Source of the DNA: Comamonadaceae bacterium CG12_big_fil_rev_8_21_14_0_65_59_15
GTDB lineage: Bacteria; Pseudomonadota; Gammaproteobacteria; Burkholderiales; Burkholderiaceae_C
Reading direction: 5' to 3'
DNA length: 64,000 nucleotides
Assembly (NCBI GenBank): GCA_002786915.1
Contig: PCUV01000114.1
Location: 142,719-206,718 of the forward strand
Shown: positions 36,598 through 46,495 of the stretch, in pieces
Layout of the letters: each line of letters starts with the position of its first letter
Numbering within the stretch: the first letter of the stretch is position 1
Notes under the pieces: model-generated
Told to the model about the DNA's origin: nothing
Databases searched by the model: none
Seen by the model: only the letters and a program-made list of their open reading frames with translations
Position numbers and translations under genes: made by a program

Positions 36598-38304
36598 ATG
36601 GCACAACGCATCACCATCGACCCCATCACGCGCATCGAGGGGCATCTGCGCATCGATGTGGACATCAACAACGGCAAGGTCAACAAGGCATGGTCGTCCG
36701 GCCAGATGTGGCGTGGGGTCGAGCTGATTCTGCTCGGACGCGACCCGCGCGACGCCTGGACCATCACGCAGCGCATCTGCGGCGTCTGCACCACGGTGCA
36801 TGCCATTTGCTCGGTACGGGCGGTAGAAAACGCGTTGAACCTGGAGATTCCGCTCAACGCGCAGTACATCCGCAACATCATCATCACGGCGCACGCGGTG
36901 CATGACGCCATTGTGCACTTTTATCATCTGTCAGCACTGGACTGGGTGGATGTGGTGTCGGCGCTGAAGGCCGACCCGGACAAAACGTCAGCGCTGGCTG
37001 AGAGCCTGTCCAGCTGGCATCTCAACAGCAAGCACGAAATGCGCAAGGTGCACGAGCGCCTGAAAGGCTTTGTCAACGGCGGGCAACTGGGCATCTTTAC
37101 CAACGGCTACTGGGGTCACCCGGCCATGAAGCTCTCGCCCGAGGTGAACCTGCTGGCGGTGGCGCACTACCTGCAAGCGCTGGAAGTGCAGCGCAAGGCG
37201 AACAAGATCGTGGCGATTCTGGGCTCCAAAACGCCGCACATCCAGAACGTGGCGGTGGGTGGTGTGGCCAACCCGCTGGCCACCGACTCTGAAGCGGTGC
37301 TGACGGTAGAGCGGCTCATGGCCATCAAGGGCTACATCGACGACCTGGCAGACTTTGTCAAAAATGTCTATTTGATCGACGTGGCCGCCGTGGGGGCGTT
37401 CTATCCCGAGTGGACGCAGATTGGCAAGGGCATCACCAATTACTTGTCGGTGCCCGACATTCCGCTGGACACCAAGGGCACGCAGTTTGCCTTCCCGGGC
37501 GGCTTTATCCCGGGTGGTGATTTGAGCAAGCGCAAGGCCATCAGCAGCTTCCACGACGACTACTTCAAGAAAGGCGTGGAAGAATCGGTCAAGCACTCCT
37601 GGTACAACTACGCCGAGGGTAAAGCACTGCACCCGTTCAAGGGCGAAACCACGCCCAATTACACCGACTTCAAGGATGACGCCAAGTACTCCTGGCTCAA
37701 GTCGCCCACCTTCTACGGTCAGGTGGCGCAGGTTGGGCCACTGGCGCGCGTGTTGAACGGTTTGGCCGCTGGCCACAAGCCCACCACCCAATACGCCACC
37801 GCCGCGCTCGAAACGGTTTCCGCCTTGGCTAAAACCAAGATCGGGCTGGAGGCAATGCACTCCACCATTGGCCGCCACGCGGCACGCGCCATTACCTGCT
37901 GCGTGAATGTCGATACGCTGGCCGATCAATGGACCGCGTTGCTGACCAACATGGGCAAGGGCGATATGGCCACATTCAACAAACCGGTGTTTCCCAAGGA
38001 CGAGGTTGCGGGCGTGGGTTTCCATGAAGCCCCGCGCGGCGCGCTGTCGCACTGGGTCGTTATTGACAACGGCAAGATCAAAAATTACCAATGCGTGGTG
38101 CCTTCCACCTGGAACGCCTGCCCGCGCAACGACAAGGACGAAGCCGGCCCCTATGAGGCTTCTCTGGTGGACACGCCCATTGCTGACGCCGAGAAACCCT
38201 TGGAAGTGCTGCGCACCATCCACTCGTTTGACCCCTGCATTGCCTGCGCCATCCACCTGACCGACCCCAAGAGCGGCGCGGCGTTTTCGGTCAAGGCAGT
38301 CTGA
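36598..38304 (+). CDS. hybC: [NiFe]-hydrogenase large subunit
   Basis: ITIDPITRIEGHLRIDVD; RICGVCTTVH; C-terminal DPCIACAIHLTDPKSGAAFSVKAV. Confidence 0.95.
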   Translation: MAQRITIDPITRIEGHLRIDVDINNGKVNKAWSSGQMWRGVELILLGRDPRDAWTITQRICGVCTTVHAICSVRAVENALNLEIPLNAQYIRNIIITAHAVHDAIVHFYHLSALDWVDVVSALKADPDKTSALAESLSSWHLNSKHEMRKVHERLKGFVNGGQLGIFTNGYWGHPAMKLSPEVNLLAVAHYLQALEVQRKANKIVAILGSKTPHIQNVAVGGVANPLATDSEAVLTVERLMAIKGYIDDLADFVKNVYLIDVAAVGAFYPEWTQIGKGITNYLSVPDIPLDTKGTQFAFPGGFIPGGDLSKRKAISSFHDDYFKKGVEESVKHSWYNYAEGKALHPFKGETTPNYTDFKDDAKYSWLKSPTFYGQVAQVGPLARVLNGLAAGHKPTTQYATAALETVSALAKTKIGLEAMHSTIGRHAARAITCCVNVDTLADQWTALLTNMGKGDMATFNKPVFPKDEVAGVGFHEAPRGALSHWVVIDNGKIKNYQCVVPSTWNACPRNDKDEAGPYEASLVDTPIADAEKPLEVLRTIHSFDPCIACAIHLTDPKSGAAFSVKAV

Positions 38305-38327
38305 ACCGCGTCTTGCTACCATCCACG

Positions 38328-38355
38328 GGGGCGGCGTGCTGTCGCCCCTTTTTTT
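38328..38355 (+). terminator. Rho-independent terminator-like hairpin between hybC and hybD
   Basis: GGGGCG-N9-CGCCCC followed by T7. Confidence 0.65.
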
Positions 38356-38371
38356 GCAACGGTATTGATCC

Positions 38372-38866
38372 ATGAATGCAGTCGTTTTGGGCATTGGCAA
38401 CACCATCCTCACTGACGAGGCGGCGGGCGTGCGCGCGGTCGAGGCGCTGGAGCGCGCCTATGCCATTCCAGCGAATGTGACGCTGATCGACGGCGGCACC
38501 TCGGGCATGGAGATGATCGAAGACCTGTCCAACGTCGATTTTTTGCTGGTGCTGGACGTGGTCTTGACCGGTGCGGCGCCGGGTACGCTGGTCAGAATTG
38601 CCGGTGACGAGATTCCGGTATTTTTCCGCGACAAGCTCTCGCCGCACCAGATCGGACTGCCCGACGTGCTGGCCAGCCTGGAACTGCTCGGCGCCCTGCC
38701 CAAAGAGATTGTGGTGCTGGGGGTGGAGCCGGTGTCGCTGGAACTTGGCACCGAGATGACGCCCGCTATTACAGCGGCTGTACCCAGGTTGGCTGACATG
38801 GCGCTCGGCGAATTAAGCCAGCGTGGTTATGTACTGGCACCCGCGTCCAGCGTCGCACTGGCCTGA
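38372..38866 (+). CDS. hybD: Hydrogenase maturation endopeptidase (HyaD/HybD family)
   Basis: VVLGIGNTILTDEAAGVRAVEALE...LIDGGTSGMEMIEDLSNVDFLLVLDVV...DKLSPHQIGLPDVLA...VLGVEPVSLELGTEMTP. Confidence 0.93.
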   Translation: MNAVVLGIGNTILTDEAAGVRAVEALERAYAIPANVTLIDGGTSGMEMIEDLSNVDFLLVLDVVLTGAAPGTLVRIAGDEIPVFFRDKLSPHQIGLPDVLASLELLGALPKEIVVLGVEPVSLELGTEMTPAITAAVPRLADMALGELSQRGYVLAPASSVALA

Positions 38867-38875
38867 AAGCTGCTG

Positions 38876-39142
38876 ATGTGCCTGGCCGCGCCCTCGTTGG
38901 TGATTGAAGTCGGTAACGACATGGCGGTGACCGAATGCTTTGGGGAGCGGCGCAGCGTCAGCCTGCTGCTGATGACCGAGCCGGTCAAGGTAGGCGACTA
39001 TGTGCTGATTCAAGCGGGTGGCTTTGCGTTTGAACGCGTGGAGCCCGAGCGTGCGCAAGAAGCGCTGGCGCTGATGCAAGACCTGCTGACGCAACCCGAC
39101 GACGCGCGCATCTGGGGCCACGCTGAAGGCCGAACGGCATGA
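38876..39142 (+). CDS. HypC/HybG/HupF family hydrogenase chaperone
   Basis: MCLAAPSLVIEV... with VKVGDYVLIQAGGFAFERVEPERAQEALALM. Confidence 0.88.
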   Translation: MCLAAPSLVIEVGNDMAVTECFGERRSVSLLLMTEPVKVGDYVLIQAGGFAFERVEPERAQEALALMQDLLTQPDDARIWGHAEGRTA

Positions 39143-39633
39143 CGCTGCGGGTGCATGCCAATAACCCGCAAGACGATGTAGAAGCGGCGTTTTTTCGCAT
39201 CCAGAACACACGCATGGCCGATGTGCCCATCCTCAACCCTGCGTTGCAGGTGCAGGCGATCGATTTTCAGCGCTGGCAGGGGCACTGGCTGGGCATCGTC
39301 GTCACACCCTGGTGCATGAACCTCATGCTGGTGCCGGGCAGCGCTGAAGAATGGGTTTCGGTGGGGGTCAACAAGCGCCGCTTCGTCCACTTTCCGGCAG
39401 GTGACTTTGCGTTTTTGGGCGGGCAAGAAGACGAAGTGGGCGAGTACCAGAGCTGTTCACTGTTTTCGCCGATGCATCAATTTGCCACCCAACAAGACGC
39501 AGTGCTGACCGCGCGCGCGTCGCTGGTGGGGCTGCTGGCGCCGTTACCTGACAAAGATGCCACCCCGTTGTCGTCAGAAAAGAAGCCAGCAGAACTGTCA
39601 CGACGCGGGTTTTTATCGATGCGCAAGCGCTAA
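39139..39633 (+). CDS. hybE: [NiFe]-hydrogenase assembly chaperone HybE/HupJ family
   Basis: MADVPILNPALQVQAIDFQRWQGHWLGIVVTPWCMNLMLVPG...FPAGDFAFLGGQEDEVGEYQSCSLFSPMHQF; C-terminal SRRGFL. Confidence 0.88.
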   Translation: MTLRVHANNPQDDVEAAFFRIQNTRMADVPILNPALQVQAIDFQRWQGHWLGIVVTPWCMNLMLVPGSAEEWVSVGVNKRRFVHFPAGDFAFLGGQEDEVGEYQSCSLFSPMHQFATQQDAVLTARASLVGLLAPLPDKDATPLSSEKKPAELSRRGFLSMRKR

Positions 39634-39703
39634 GTTGGCGTTCACAATTACCATACGTTCTATCAGGAAGGTGTGGGTAACCCCTTAGCCAACGGAGACA
39701 GGC

Positions 39704-40099
39704 ATGACATCGATTGCACAGTTCAACGCGCAAGCCAATAAGGTCACCGAGCGTGAACACGCCGAGCAACTGGGTTTGCTGCAGGCGCTCAGTGACGCAG
39801 TGGAATGCGGCGCCGATGCCCCAGAGGTGGGGCGCCAGCTTGACGCGCTGATTGCTTATAGCGAGGCGCATTTTGTGTCCGAAGAACTGCTGATGCGCAT
39901 GAAAAGTTATGACGACTATGAAGAACATCAGGAAGACCACGCGCAGATGCTCATACAAATGCGCGCCATGGCTGCTGACCATGCAGCCGGCCGAAGCGCG
40001 CTGATTCATGGCAAATTGCAAGGAATGTTCGACTTTATCTGCCGCCACATCGCCACGCGTGACAAGCGTCTGGCCGATTACGTGCGCACCAACCAGTAG
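39704..40099 (+). CDS. Hemerythrin-like protein
   Basis: Predicted His/Glu/Asp ligand pattern: REHAEQL, YSEAHFVSEELLM, YEEHQEDHAQML, CRHIATRDKRL. Confidence 0.88.
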   Translation: MTSIAQFNAQANKVTEREHAEQLGLLQALSDAVECGADAPEVGRQLDALIAYSEAHFVSEELLMRMKSYDDYEEHQEDHAQMLIQMRAMAADHAAGRSALIHGKLQGMFDFICRHIATRDKRLADYVRTNQ

Positions 40100-40110
40100 C
40101 GCGGGGCAAC

Positions 40111-40452
40111 ATGCACGAAATGTCGCTGGCCGAAGGCGTGCTACAGGTCATTGAAGACGCTGTGCAAAAAGACCCGTTCCAGAAGGTGACGACGGTCTGG
40201 CTGGAGATCGGGCAATTGAGCGGCGTTGAGCCCGAGGCGATGCGCTTTTGCTTTGATGCCGTCACCCGCGATAGTGTCGCCGACGGTGCCAAACTGGAAA
40301 TCATCGCCACGCCTGGTCAGGGCTGGTGTATGGCTTGCGCCCAGACGGTGCCAATGCACGAGCTGTTTGGTGAATGTCCGCTCTGCGGGGGTTTTCAGTT
40401 GCAGGTCAGTGGTGGCACCGAGATGCGCGTGAAGGAACTCGAAGTCGCATGA
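40111..40452 (+). CDS. hypA: Hydrogenase nickel incorporation protein HypA
   Basis: MHEMSLAEGVLQVIED; zinc site CMACAQ...CPLCGG. Confidence 0.95.
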   Translation: MHEMSLAEGVLQVIEDAVQKDPFQKVTTVWLEIGQLSGVEPEAMRFCFDAVTRDSVADGAKLEIIATPGQGWCMACAQTVPMHELFGECPLCGGFQLQVSGGTEMRVKELEVA

Positions 40453-40495
40453 CCGATGGGTGCCAATATTGAAGAATTCATGAAGGAGACAGGCA

Positions 40496-41521
40496 ATGTG
40501 TGTGACTTGTGGATGTGGTGAAGGCGAGGTTCAAATCGAGGGTGCGCAAGTGAACGGCCACGTGCACGTGCATGTTCATACCCATGGTGATGGTGTGCAG
40601 CACAGCCATACGCATGCGCATACGGACGAACATGCTGCGCCCGGGCCTACGCACCTGCATGAGCACGAACCTGGCCATGCCGACGGTACGCAGCACACGC
40701 ATACCCACACGCACACACCTGACGCTACCCATGAACATGAACATGACTTTGCTGACGGTGCTGCTCATTCCCACGCCGCCGGCGTTACGCCCGCGCGCAG
40801 GGTGCAGATCGAGCAAGATATTCTGGCCAAGAACAACGCCTACGCCAGCGCGAACCGGCAAGCGCTGACAGAGCGCGGCATCTTTGCCCTGAACCTGGTC
40901 AGCAGTCCCGGCTCTGGCAAGACCACGCTGCTATGCAAGACCATTGCGCTGTTGGGCGACCAGCCGGTGGCGGTGATCGAAGGCGACCAGCAAACCAGTC
41001 AGGACGCCGACCGCATCCGCGCCACCGGTGCACCGGCCATCCAGATCAACACCGGCAAGGGCTGCCACCTGGACGCGCACATGGTCGGCCACGCGCTGGA
41101 GCAACTGAACGTGCCCAGCGGCGCGCTGCTGCTGATCGAAAACGTCGGCAACCTGGTGTGCCCGGCGGCGTTTGATCTGGGCGAGGCGCACAAGGTAGTC
41201 ATTCTGTCGGTGACCGAAGGCGAAGACAAACCGATCAAATACCCCGACATGTTTCGCGCCGCCAGCCTGATGCTGCTCAACAAGGTTGATCTGTTGCCGC
41301 ACCTGAGCTACGACGTGGATGCGGCCATTGCGTTTGCACGCCGCGTCAACCCCGCGATCCGGGTCATCCAGGTGTCTGCCACCAGCGGTCAGGGCATGGA
41401 CGAATGGCTGACTTATCTGCGCGCCGGTGTGGCGCGCGCTGCGGCAGCCCAACAGCAAACCGTGGCGTCCCTCAAGGCGCAAGTGGCGGCGCTGCAAGCG
41501 CAGTTGCAGGCGCGGGCTTGA
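40496..41521 (+). CDS. hypB: HypB GTPase with CxxCGC motif and His-rich N-terminus
   Basis: [11 protein letters not shown]; 23 His in the N-terminal segment; P-loop [56 protein letters not shown]. Confidence 0.95.
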   Translation: MCVTCGCGEGEVQIEGAQVNGHVHVHVHTHGDGVQHSHTHAHTDEHAAPGPTHLHEHEPGHADGTQHTHTHTHTPDATHEHEHDFADGAAHSHAAGVTPARRVQIEQDILAKNNAYASANRQALTERGIFALNLVSSPGSGKTTLLCKTIALLGDQPVAVIEGDQQTSQDADRIRATGAPAIQINTGKGCHLDAHMVGHALEQLNVPSGALLLIENVGNLVCPAAFDLGEAHKVVILSVTEGEDKPIKYPDMFRAASLMLLNKVDLLPHLSYDVDAAIAFARRVNPAIRVIQVSATSGQGMDEWLTYLRAGVARAAAAQQQTVASLKAQVAALQAQLQARA

Positions 41522-41589
41522 TGTCGCTCACTCTGATAGCCAAAGAGCCACCTGGGCGCATGGGATACAGCCTGTCAGTACCAACCGCA

Positions 41590-41672
41590 GAATCGGGGTC
41601 AGAGCCCAATTCGGTAGGGCTGCCCGGGCGAGTTCGAATGCCCTGCCCCGAATTGGGATCTGACCCCGATTC
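41590..41672. repeat. REP/RAYT-like inverted repeat between hypB and hypF
   Basis: GAATCGGGGTCAGAGCCCAATTCGG (41590-41614) and CCGAATTGGGATCTGACCCCGATTC (41648-41672): 24/25 complementary, 33-nt loop. Confidence 0.85.
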
Positions 41673-41690
41673 AGCTACCACTTCCCATCG

Positions 41691-44000
41691 ATGAAACCGA
41701 CCCTGCTGGCGCGTCGCATCCGGGTCACCGGCGTGGTGCAGGGCGTGGGGTTTCGGCCCTTTGTCTGGCGCCTGGCGCATGAGCGCGCCCTTTGCGGCTG
41801 GGTGCGCAATGATGCGTTGGGGGTGGAAATTGCGGTGCAGGGTGCGGCGCATCAAGTCGAAGATCTGCTGCTGCGGCTGCGCAGTGAGGCGCCGCCTCTG
41901 GCACGGGTGGATACGGTTCAGGCGCGCGATACCGACTGCCAGCTCTGGCAAGGTTTTCAGATTGTTGATAGTGCGCCGGGCCTGACGCAGACCGCCATCG
42001 GCCCCGACGTTGCTGTGTGCGACGCCTGTCTGCAAGAGCTGTTTGACCCGGCCAACCGGCGCTGGCGCCACCCGTTTATTACCTGCACGCATTGTGGCCC
42101 GCGCCTGACGGTAACACGCGCCTTGCCGTACGACCGGCCGCAGACCAGCATGGCGGGTTTTGACTTTTGCCCCGACTGTGCGCGTGAATACACCACCCCC
42201 GCAGATCGGCGTTTTCATGCAGAAACAACCTGTTGCCCCTTATGTGGGCCCGGCTTGACGCTATCAAAAATGGATGGCAGTGTGATCGCTGGCGACGCCA
42301 TCGCGCAGACGCTGGCGCTGCTGCAACGCGGTGCCATCGTGGCCATCAAAGGCCTGGGTGGCTTTCATCTGGCGTGCGACGCGCGCGACGCCGATGCGGT
42401 GTCCCAACTGCGCCAGCGCAAGCAGCGCGACGCCAAACCGCTGGCGGTGATGGTGGCCAATGTGGCCAGCTTGCACCCCTATGCCCACGTCAGCTCAGCG
42501 CAGCAAGCTGCGCTGGAAAGCCGCGAGCGCCCCATCGTGTTGCTGCGCACCCAGCCTGATTGCGCCAGCCTGTTGCAAGGCATTGCCCCGGGTCTGGATG
42601 AGGTGGGTGTGCTGCTGCCGACTACACCGATGCACTACCTGCTGTTCCATGAGGCTGCGGGACGCCCGGCGGGTTGCGCTTGGCTCCAACAAGCGCAGCC
42701 GCTGGTGCTGGTGATGACCAGCGCCAACCCGGGAGGCGAGCCGATCGTGCGCGACGCCGCTGAGGCGCGCGTGCGGCTGGCGGACATTGCCGACGCGCTG
42801 CTGGACCACGACCGCGAGGTGGTGCTGCGCTGTGACGACAGCGTGCTGCGGGTGCACGATGACCACGCCAGTCTGTTGCGGCGCAGTCGCGGTTTTGCCC
42901 CCACGGCGATCCGGTTGCCGCAGGCCGGGCCGTCGGTGTTGGCGCTGGGCTCGCACCTGAAAAACACCATCTGTGTCACGCGCGATAACGAGGCTTTCTT
43001 GTCGCCGCATGTGGGTTCGCTCGACAACGCCGCCACCTGCGACTATCTGGACGAAACCGTGCAGCGCATGGTCAACCTGCTGGATGTGCACCCCGAACTG
43101 ATTGCGCACGATCTGCACCCCGATGATTACAGCACGCGCGCCGCGCAGGCGCTGGCGCAGCGCTTTGGCGTGCCCACGCAAGCGGTGCAGCATCACCACG
43201 CACACATTGCCGCGGTGTGCGCCGAACACGGCTGGCAGGCACCCGTGCTGGGGCTGGCGCTGGACGGTTTTGGACTGGGCAGCGACGGCGGCGCCTGGGG
43301 CGGTGAGCTGTTGTACGTGCACGGCGGTCAGTGTGCGCGCCTGGGTTCGCTGCGCGCGTTGGGCTTGCCCGGGGGCGACCGTGCTGCGCGAGAGCCCTGG
43401 CGCATGGCGGCGGCCGTGTTGCACGCGCTGGGGCGCAACGCCGACATCAGCACGCGTTTTGCCGAACCCGCTGCGGCCACCGTCGCGGGCATGTTGCAGC
43501 GTGGTTTTAACAGCCCACCTACCAGCAGCATGGGCCGCCTGTTTGACGCGGCCGCTGCGTTGCTGGGGCTGTGCAACCATTCGCAGTACGAATCGCAGGC
43601 GGCCATTGTGCTGGAGCAGGCCGCCGCGCGGCACATCCAGGCGCACGGCTGGCCGCCCGCCATGCCGGGTGGCTGGGCTTTGGACGACAACTTCCAGTTG
43701 GACTTTTTACCTGTCTTGGCCACGCTACTGAACGCGCAAGCGGTCGATTTTGCTGCGGCGCGCTTTCATGCGACGCTGATCGCGGGGCTGGTGCAATGGC
43801 TGATGCGCGCAGTGGAGCATACCGGCGTCACGACAGTTGCGTTGGCAGGTGGCTGTTTGCACAACGCGTTGTTGTCGGCGGGGTTGGCGCAGCAGGGCGC
43901 ACAGCGCGGCCTGAACGTGCTGCGTCCCACACGCACGTCGCCGGGCGATGCCAGTATTTCTTTGGGCCAGGCCTGGGTGGCCATGCAATCTTTGGAGTAA
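41691..44000 (+). CDS. hypF: Carbamoyltransferase HypF
   Basis: Acylphosphatase domain VTGVVQGVGFRPFVWRLA; zinc fingers CDACLQEL...CTHCGPR, CPDCARE...CCPLCGPG; HHHAHIAAVCAEHG. Confidence 0.95.
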   Translation: MKPTLLARRIRVTGVVQGVGFRPFVWRLAHERALCGWVRNDALGVEIAVQGAAHQVEDLLLRLRSEAPPLARVDTVQARDTDCQLWQGFQIVDSAPGLTQTAIGPDVAVCDACLQELFDPANRRWRHPFITCTHCGPRLTVTRALPYDRPQTSMAGFDFCPDCAREYTTPADRRFHAETTCCPLCGPGLTLSKMDGSVIAGDAIAQTLALLQRGAIVAIKGLGGFHLACDARDADAVSQLRQRKQRDAKPLAVMVANVASLHPYAHVSSAQQAALESRERPIVLLRTQPDCASLLQGIAPGLDEVGVLLPTTPMHYLLFHEAAGRPAGCAWLQQAQPLVLVMTSANPGGEPIVRDAAEARVRLADIADALLDHDREVVLRCDDSVLRVHDDHASLLRRSRGFAPTAIRLPQAGPSVLALGSHLKNTICVTRDNEAFLSPHVGSLDNAATCDYLDETVQRMVNLLDVHPELIAHDLHPDDYSTRAAQALAQRFGVPTQAVQHHHAHIAAVCAEHGWQAPVLGLALDGFGLGSDGGAWGGELLYVHGGQCARLGSLRALGLPGGDRAAREPWRMAAAVLHALGRNADISTRFAEPAAATVAGMLQRGFNSPPTSSMGRLFDAAAALLGLCNHSQYESQAAIVLEQAAARHIQAHGWPPAMPGGWALDDNFQLDFLPVLATLLNAQAVDFAAARFHATLIAGLVQWLMRAVEHTGVTTVALAGGCLHNALLSAGLAQQGAQRGLNVLRPTRTSPGDASISLGQAWVAMQSLE

Positions 44001-44007
44001 GTCAATC

Positions 44008-44250
44008 ATGTGTTTAGCATTACCGGTCAAAGTTGTTGAAGTCGGGCTAGGTCCAACGGGTGAGTCGGCACTGGTCGATCTGGGCGGCGTCAAAAAAGAA
44101 ATTTCGGTGGAGTTGCTCGACGATGTGCAGGTGGGCGATTACGTCATCCTGCACGTGGGCTACGCGCTGTCAAAGCTCGACCCTGAAGAGGCTGAACGTA
44201 CGTTGGCGCTGTTTTCTGAGATGAACGATCAAGCACCGGTGAGCGCATGA
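44008..44250 (+). CDS. hypC: HypC
   Basis: MCLALPVKVVEVG...ALVDLGGVKKEISVELLDDVQVGDYVILHVGYALSKLDPEEAERTLALF; ATG at 44008. Confidence 0.93.
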   Translation: MCLALPVKVVEVGLGPTGESALVDLGGVKKEISVELLDDVQVGDYVILHVGYALSKLDPEEAERTLALFSEMNDQAPVSA

Positions 44251-45407
44251 AATACATCGACGAGTTTCGCGACGGTGAGGTAGCCAAAACGTTGGCTGGC
44301 AAGATTGCCGCGCTGGCGCAGCCACAACGTAACTACAGTTTCATGGAGTTTTGCGGCGGCCACACGCACGCTATCTCTCGCTATGGGCTCACCGACTTGC
44401 TTCCGCCCAATGTGCGCATGGTGCATGGCCCGGGCTGTCCGGTGTGTGTGTTGCCGATTGGCCGCATCGACATGGCAATCGACCTGGCGCTACACCAGCA
44501 GGTGATTCTGTGCAGCTACGGCGACACACTGCGCGTGCCAGCGTCCCACGGCCTGTCGCTGCTGAAAGCCAAGGCGCGCGGTGGCGACATCCGTATGGTG
44601 TATTCCACGCTGGACGCGCTGCAAATAGCGCGCGACAACCCGCAGCGCAACGTCGTCTTCTTTGCCATCGGCTTTGAGACCACCACGCCCCCGACGGCGC
44701 TGGCGATTTTGCAGGCCGCCAAAGAGGGTTTGGGCAACTTCAGCGTGCTGTGCTGCCATGTGCTCACGCCCGCAGCCATCACGCAGATTCTGGAGTCACC
44801 CGAGGTGCGCCAGTGGGGCACGGTGCCGATTGACGGCTTTATCGGTCCGGCACACGTTTCTACCGTGATCGGCAGCCAGCCGTATGAATTTTTTGCCGAG
44901 GAATACCGCAAACCGGTGGTGATTGCCGGCTTTGAGCCGCTGGACGTGATGCAGGCGATCCTGATGCTCATTGCCCAGGTCAACGATGGCCGCGCCGAAG
45001 TGGAGAACGAATTCGCCAGGGCGGTGAGCCGCGACGGCAACCGCAAGGCGCAGGATCGGGTCGCCGAGGTGTTTGAGCTGCGCAGCGAGTTCGAATGGCG
45101 CGGCCTGTCGGTGGTGCCGTATTCGGCGTTGAAGATTCGTGAAAAATATGGCGCGTTCGATGCCGAGCGGCGCTTTGCTTTGACGTACCAATCCGTGCCC
45201 GACAACAAGGCGTGCGAATGCGGTGCCATTTTGCGCGGCGTGAAGCGTCCGCAAGACTGCAAGATTTTTGGCACCGTCTGCACACCCGAAAACCCGATCG
45301 GCTCGTGCATGGTCAGCAGTGAAGGTGCCTGCGCCGCGTATTACAGTTATGGCCGCTACAAAGACATGCAGCCTGCGCTGAAAACAGAGGAAGCCCGCCA
45401 TGAGTGA
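44247..45407 (+). CDS. hypD: HypD
   Basis: MEFCGGHTHAISRYGLTDLLPPNVRMVHGPGCPVCVLP; GFETTTPPTA; CECGAILRGVKRPQDCKIFG. Confidence 0.96.
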   Translation: MKYIDEFRDGEVAKTLAGKIAALAQPQRNYSFMEFCGGHTHAISRYGLTDLLPPNVRMVHGPGCPVCVLPIGRIDMAIDLALHQQVILCSYGDTLRVPASHGLSLLKAKARGGDIRMVYSTLDALQIARDNPQRNVVFFAIGFETTTPPTALAILQAAKEGLGNFSVLCCHVLTPAAITQILESPEVRQWGTVPIDGFIGPAHVSTVIGSQPYEFFAEEYRKPVVIAGFEPLDVMQAILMLIAQVNDGRAEVENEFARAVSRDGNRKAQDRVAEVFELRSEFEWRGLSVVPYSALKIREKYGAFDAERRFALTYQSVPDNKACECGAILRGVKRPQDCKIFGTVCTPENPIGSCMVSSEGACAAYYSYGRYKDMQPALKTEEARHE

Positions 45408-46464
45408 CGTCAAACGTGGCTATGTACGGCCTTTGGATCTCAAAAATGGTCATGTGGATATGACACACGGCTCAGGCGGGCGCGCCATGGTGCAACTCAT
45501 CAGCGAACTGTTCGCCAAACACCTGGGCAATACCTATCTGGGCCAGGGCAACGACGGCGCGGTGCTGCCCGCGCCCGTACTGGACGGCCAACCCGCGCGG
45601 CTGGTGATGTCCACCGACTGCCATGTGGTGTCGCCGCTGTTTTTCCCCGGGGGCGATATCGGCTGCCTGTCGGTGCACGGCACGCTCAACGACGTGGCGG
45701 TGATGGGGGCCAAACCTTTGTATTTGGCCGCAGGCTTCATTCTGGAAGAAGGCTTTGCGCTGGGTGATCTGGCGCGCATCGTTGAATCCATGGCGCAAGC
45801 GGCACGCGACGCTGGTGTGCCGGTGGTCACCGGCGACACCAAGGTGGTGGAGCGCGGCAAGGGCGACGGTATTTTCATCACCACCACCGGGGTCGGGGTG
45901 TTGCCAGAAGGCGTTGAACTGGGTGGTGCGCGCGTGCGGCCAGGGGATGCCATCCTCGTCTCGGGCACGCTGGGCGACCACGGCGTGGCCATCATGAGCC
46001 AGCGCGAAAACCTGTCGTTTGACGCCGTGATCCAGTCCGATACCGCTGCGCTGCATACGCTGGTGGCAGCGGTGTTGGCCACCGGTGCCGACGTGCGCTG
46101 CCTGCGCGACCCCACGCGCGGCGGGCTGGCCTCTACGCTGAACGAGATCGCCGGGCAAAGTGGTGTTGGCATGATGCTGCACGAGAAAGCCATCCCGATC
46201 CAACCCGTGGTGGCGGCTGCGTGCGAGTTTTTGGGGCTGGACCCGCTGTACGTGGCCAACGAAGGCAAGCTGATCGTGATCTGCGCCGGCGCCGACGCGC
46301 CGCGTGTGCTTGCCGCGCTGCGCGCCCATCCGCTGGGTGCCAACGCCGCCGTCATCGGCGAAGCCATGGCCGATGGGCATCACTTTGTGCAGCTCACCAC
46401 GGCTTTTGGCGGGCGCCGCATTGTGGATTGGCTGGCTGGCGAGCAACTGCCCAGGATTTGCTAG
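45400..46464 (+). CDS. hypE: HypE
   Basis: MTHGSGGRAMVQLISELF; GTLNDVAVMGAKPLYLAAGFILEEGF; C-terminal LPRIC (PRIC). Confidence 0.96.
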   Translation: MSDVKRGYVRPLDLKNGHVDMTHGSGGRAMVQLISELFAKHLGNTYLGQGNDGAVLPAPVLDGQPARLVMSTDCHVVSPLFFPGGDIGCLSVHGTLNDVAVMGAKPLYLAAGFILEEGFALGDLARIVESMAQAARDAGVPVVTGDTKVVERGKGDGIFITTTGVGVLPEGVELGGARVRPGDAILVSGTLGDHGVAIMSQRENLSFDAVIQSDTAALHTLVAAVLATGADVRCLRDPTRGGLASTLNEIAGQSGVGMMLHEKAIPIQPVVAAACEFLGLDPLYVANEGKLIVICAGADAPRVLAALRAHPLGANAAVIGEAMADGHHFVQLTTAFGGRRIVDWLAGEQLPRIC

Positions 46465-46495
46465 TGCAATACTGCACGGCAGTGCAAGAGTTTTG

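Noticed and set aside
36988-38412. 474-aa minus-strand ORF
   Set aside because: Antisense to the hydrogenase large subunit; high-GC shadow ORF without recognisable domain.
40555-40790. CAT/CAC-rich quasi-tandem repeat
   Set aside because: Explained by the His-rich nickel-binding N-terminus of HypB.
38876-44250. Two HypC-family genes in one cluster as an anomaly
   Set aside because: A HybG/HupF-type plus a HypC-type chaperone is a known arrangement in hydrogenase clusters.
45472-46446. 324-aa minus-strand ORF
   Set aside because: Antisense shadow of hypE.
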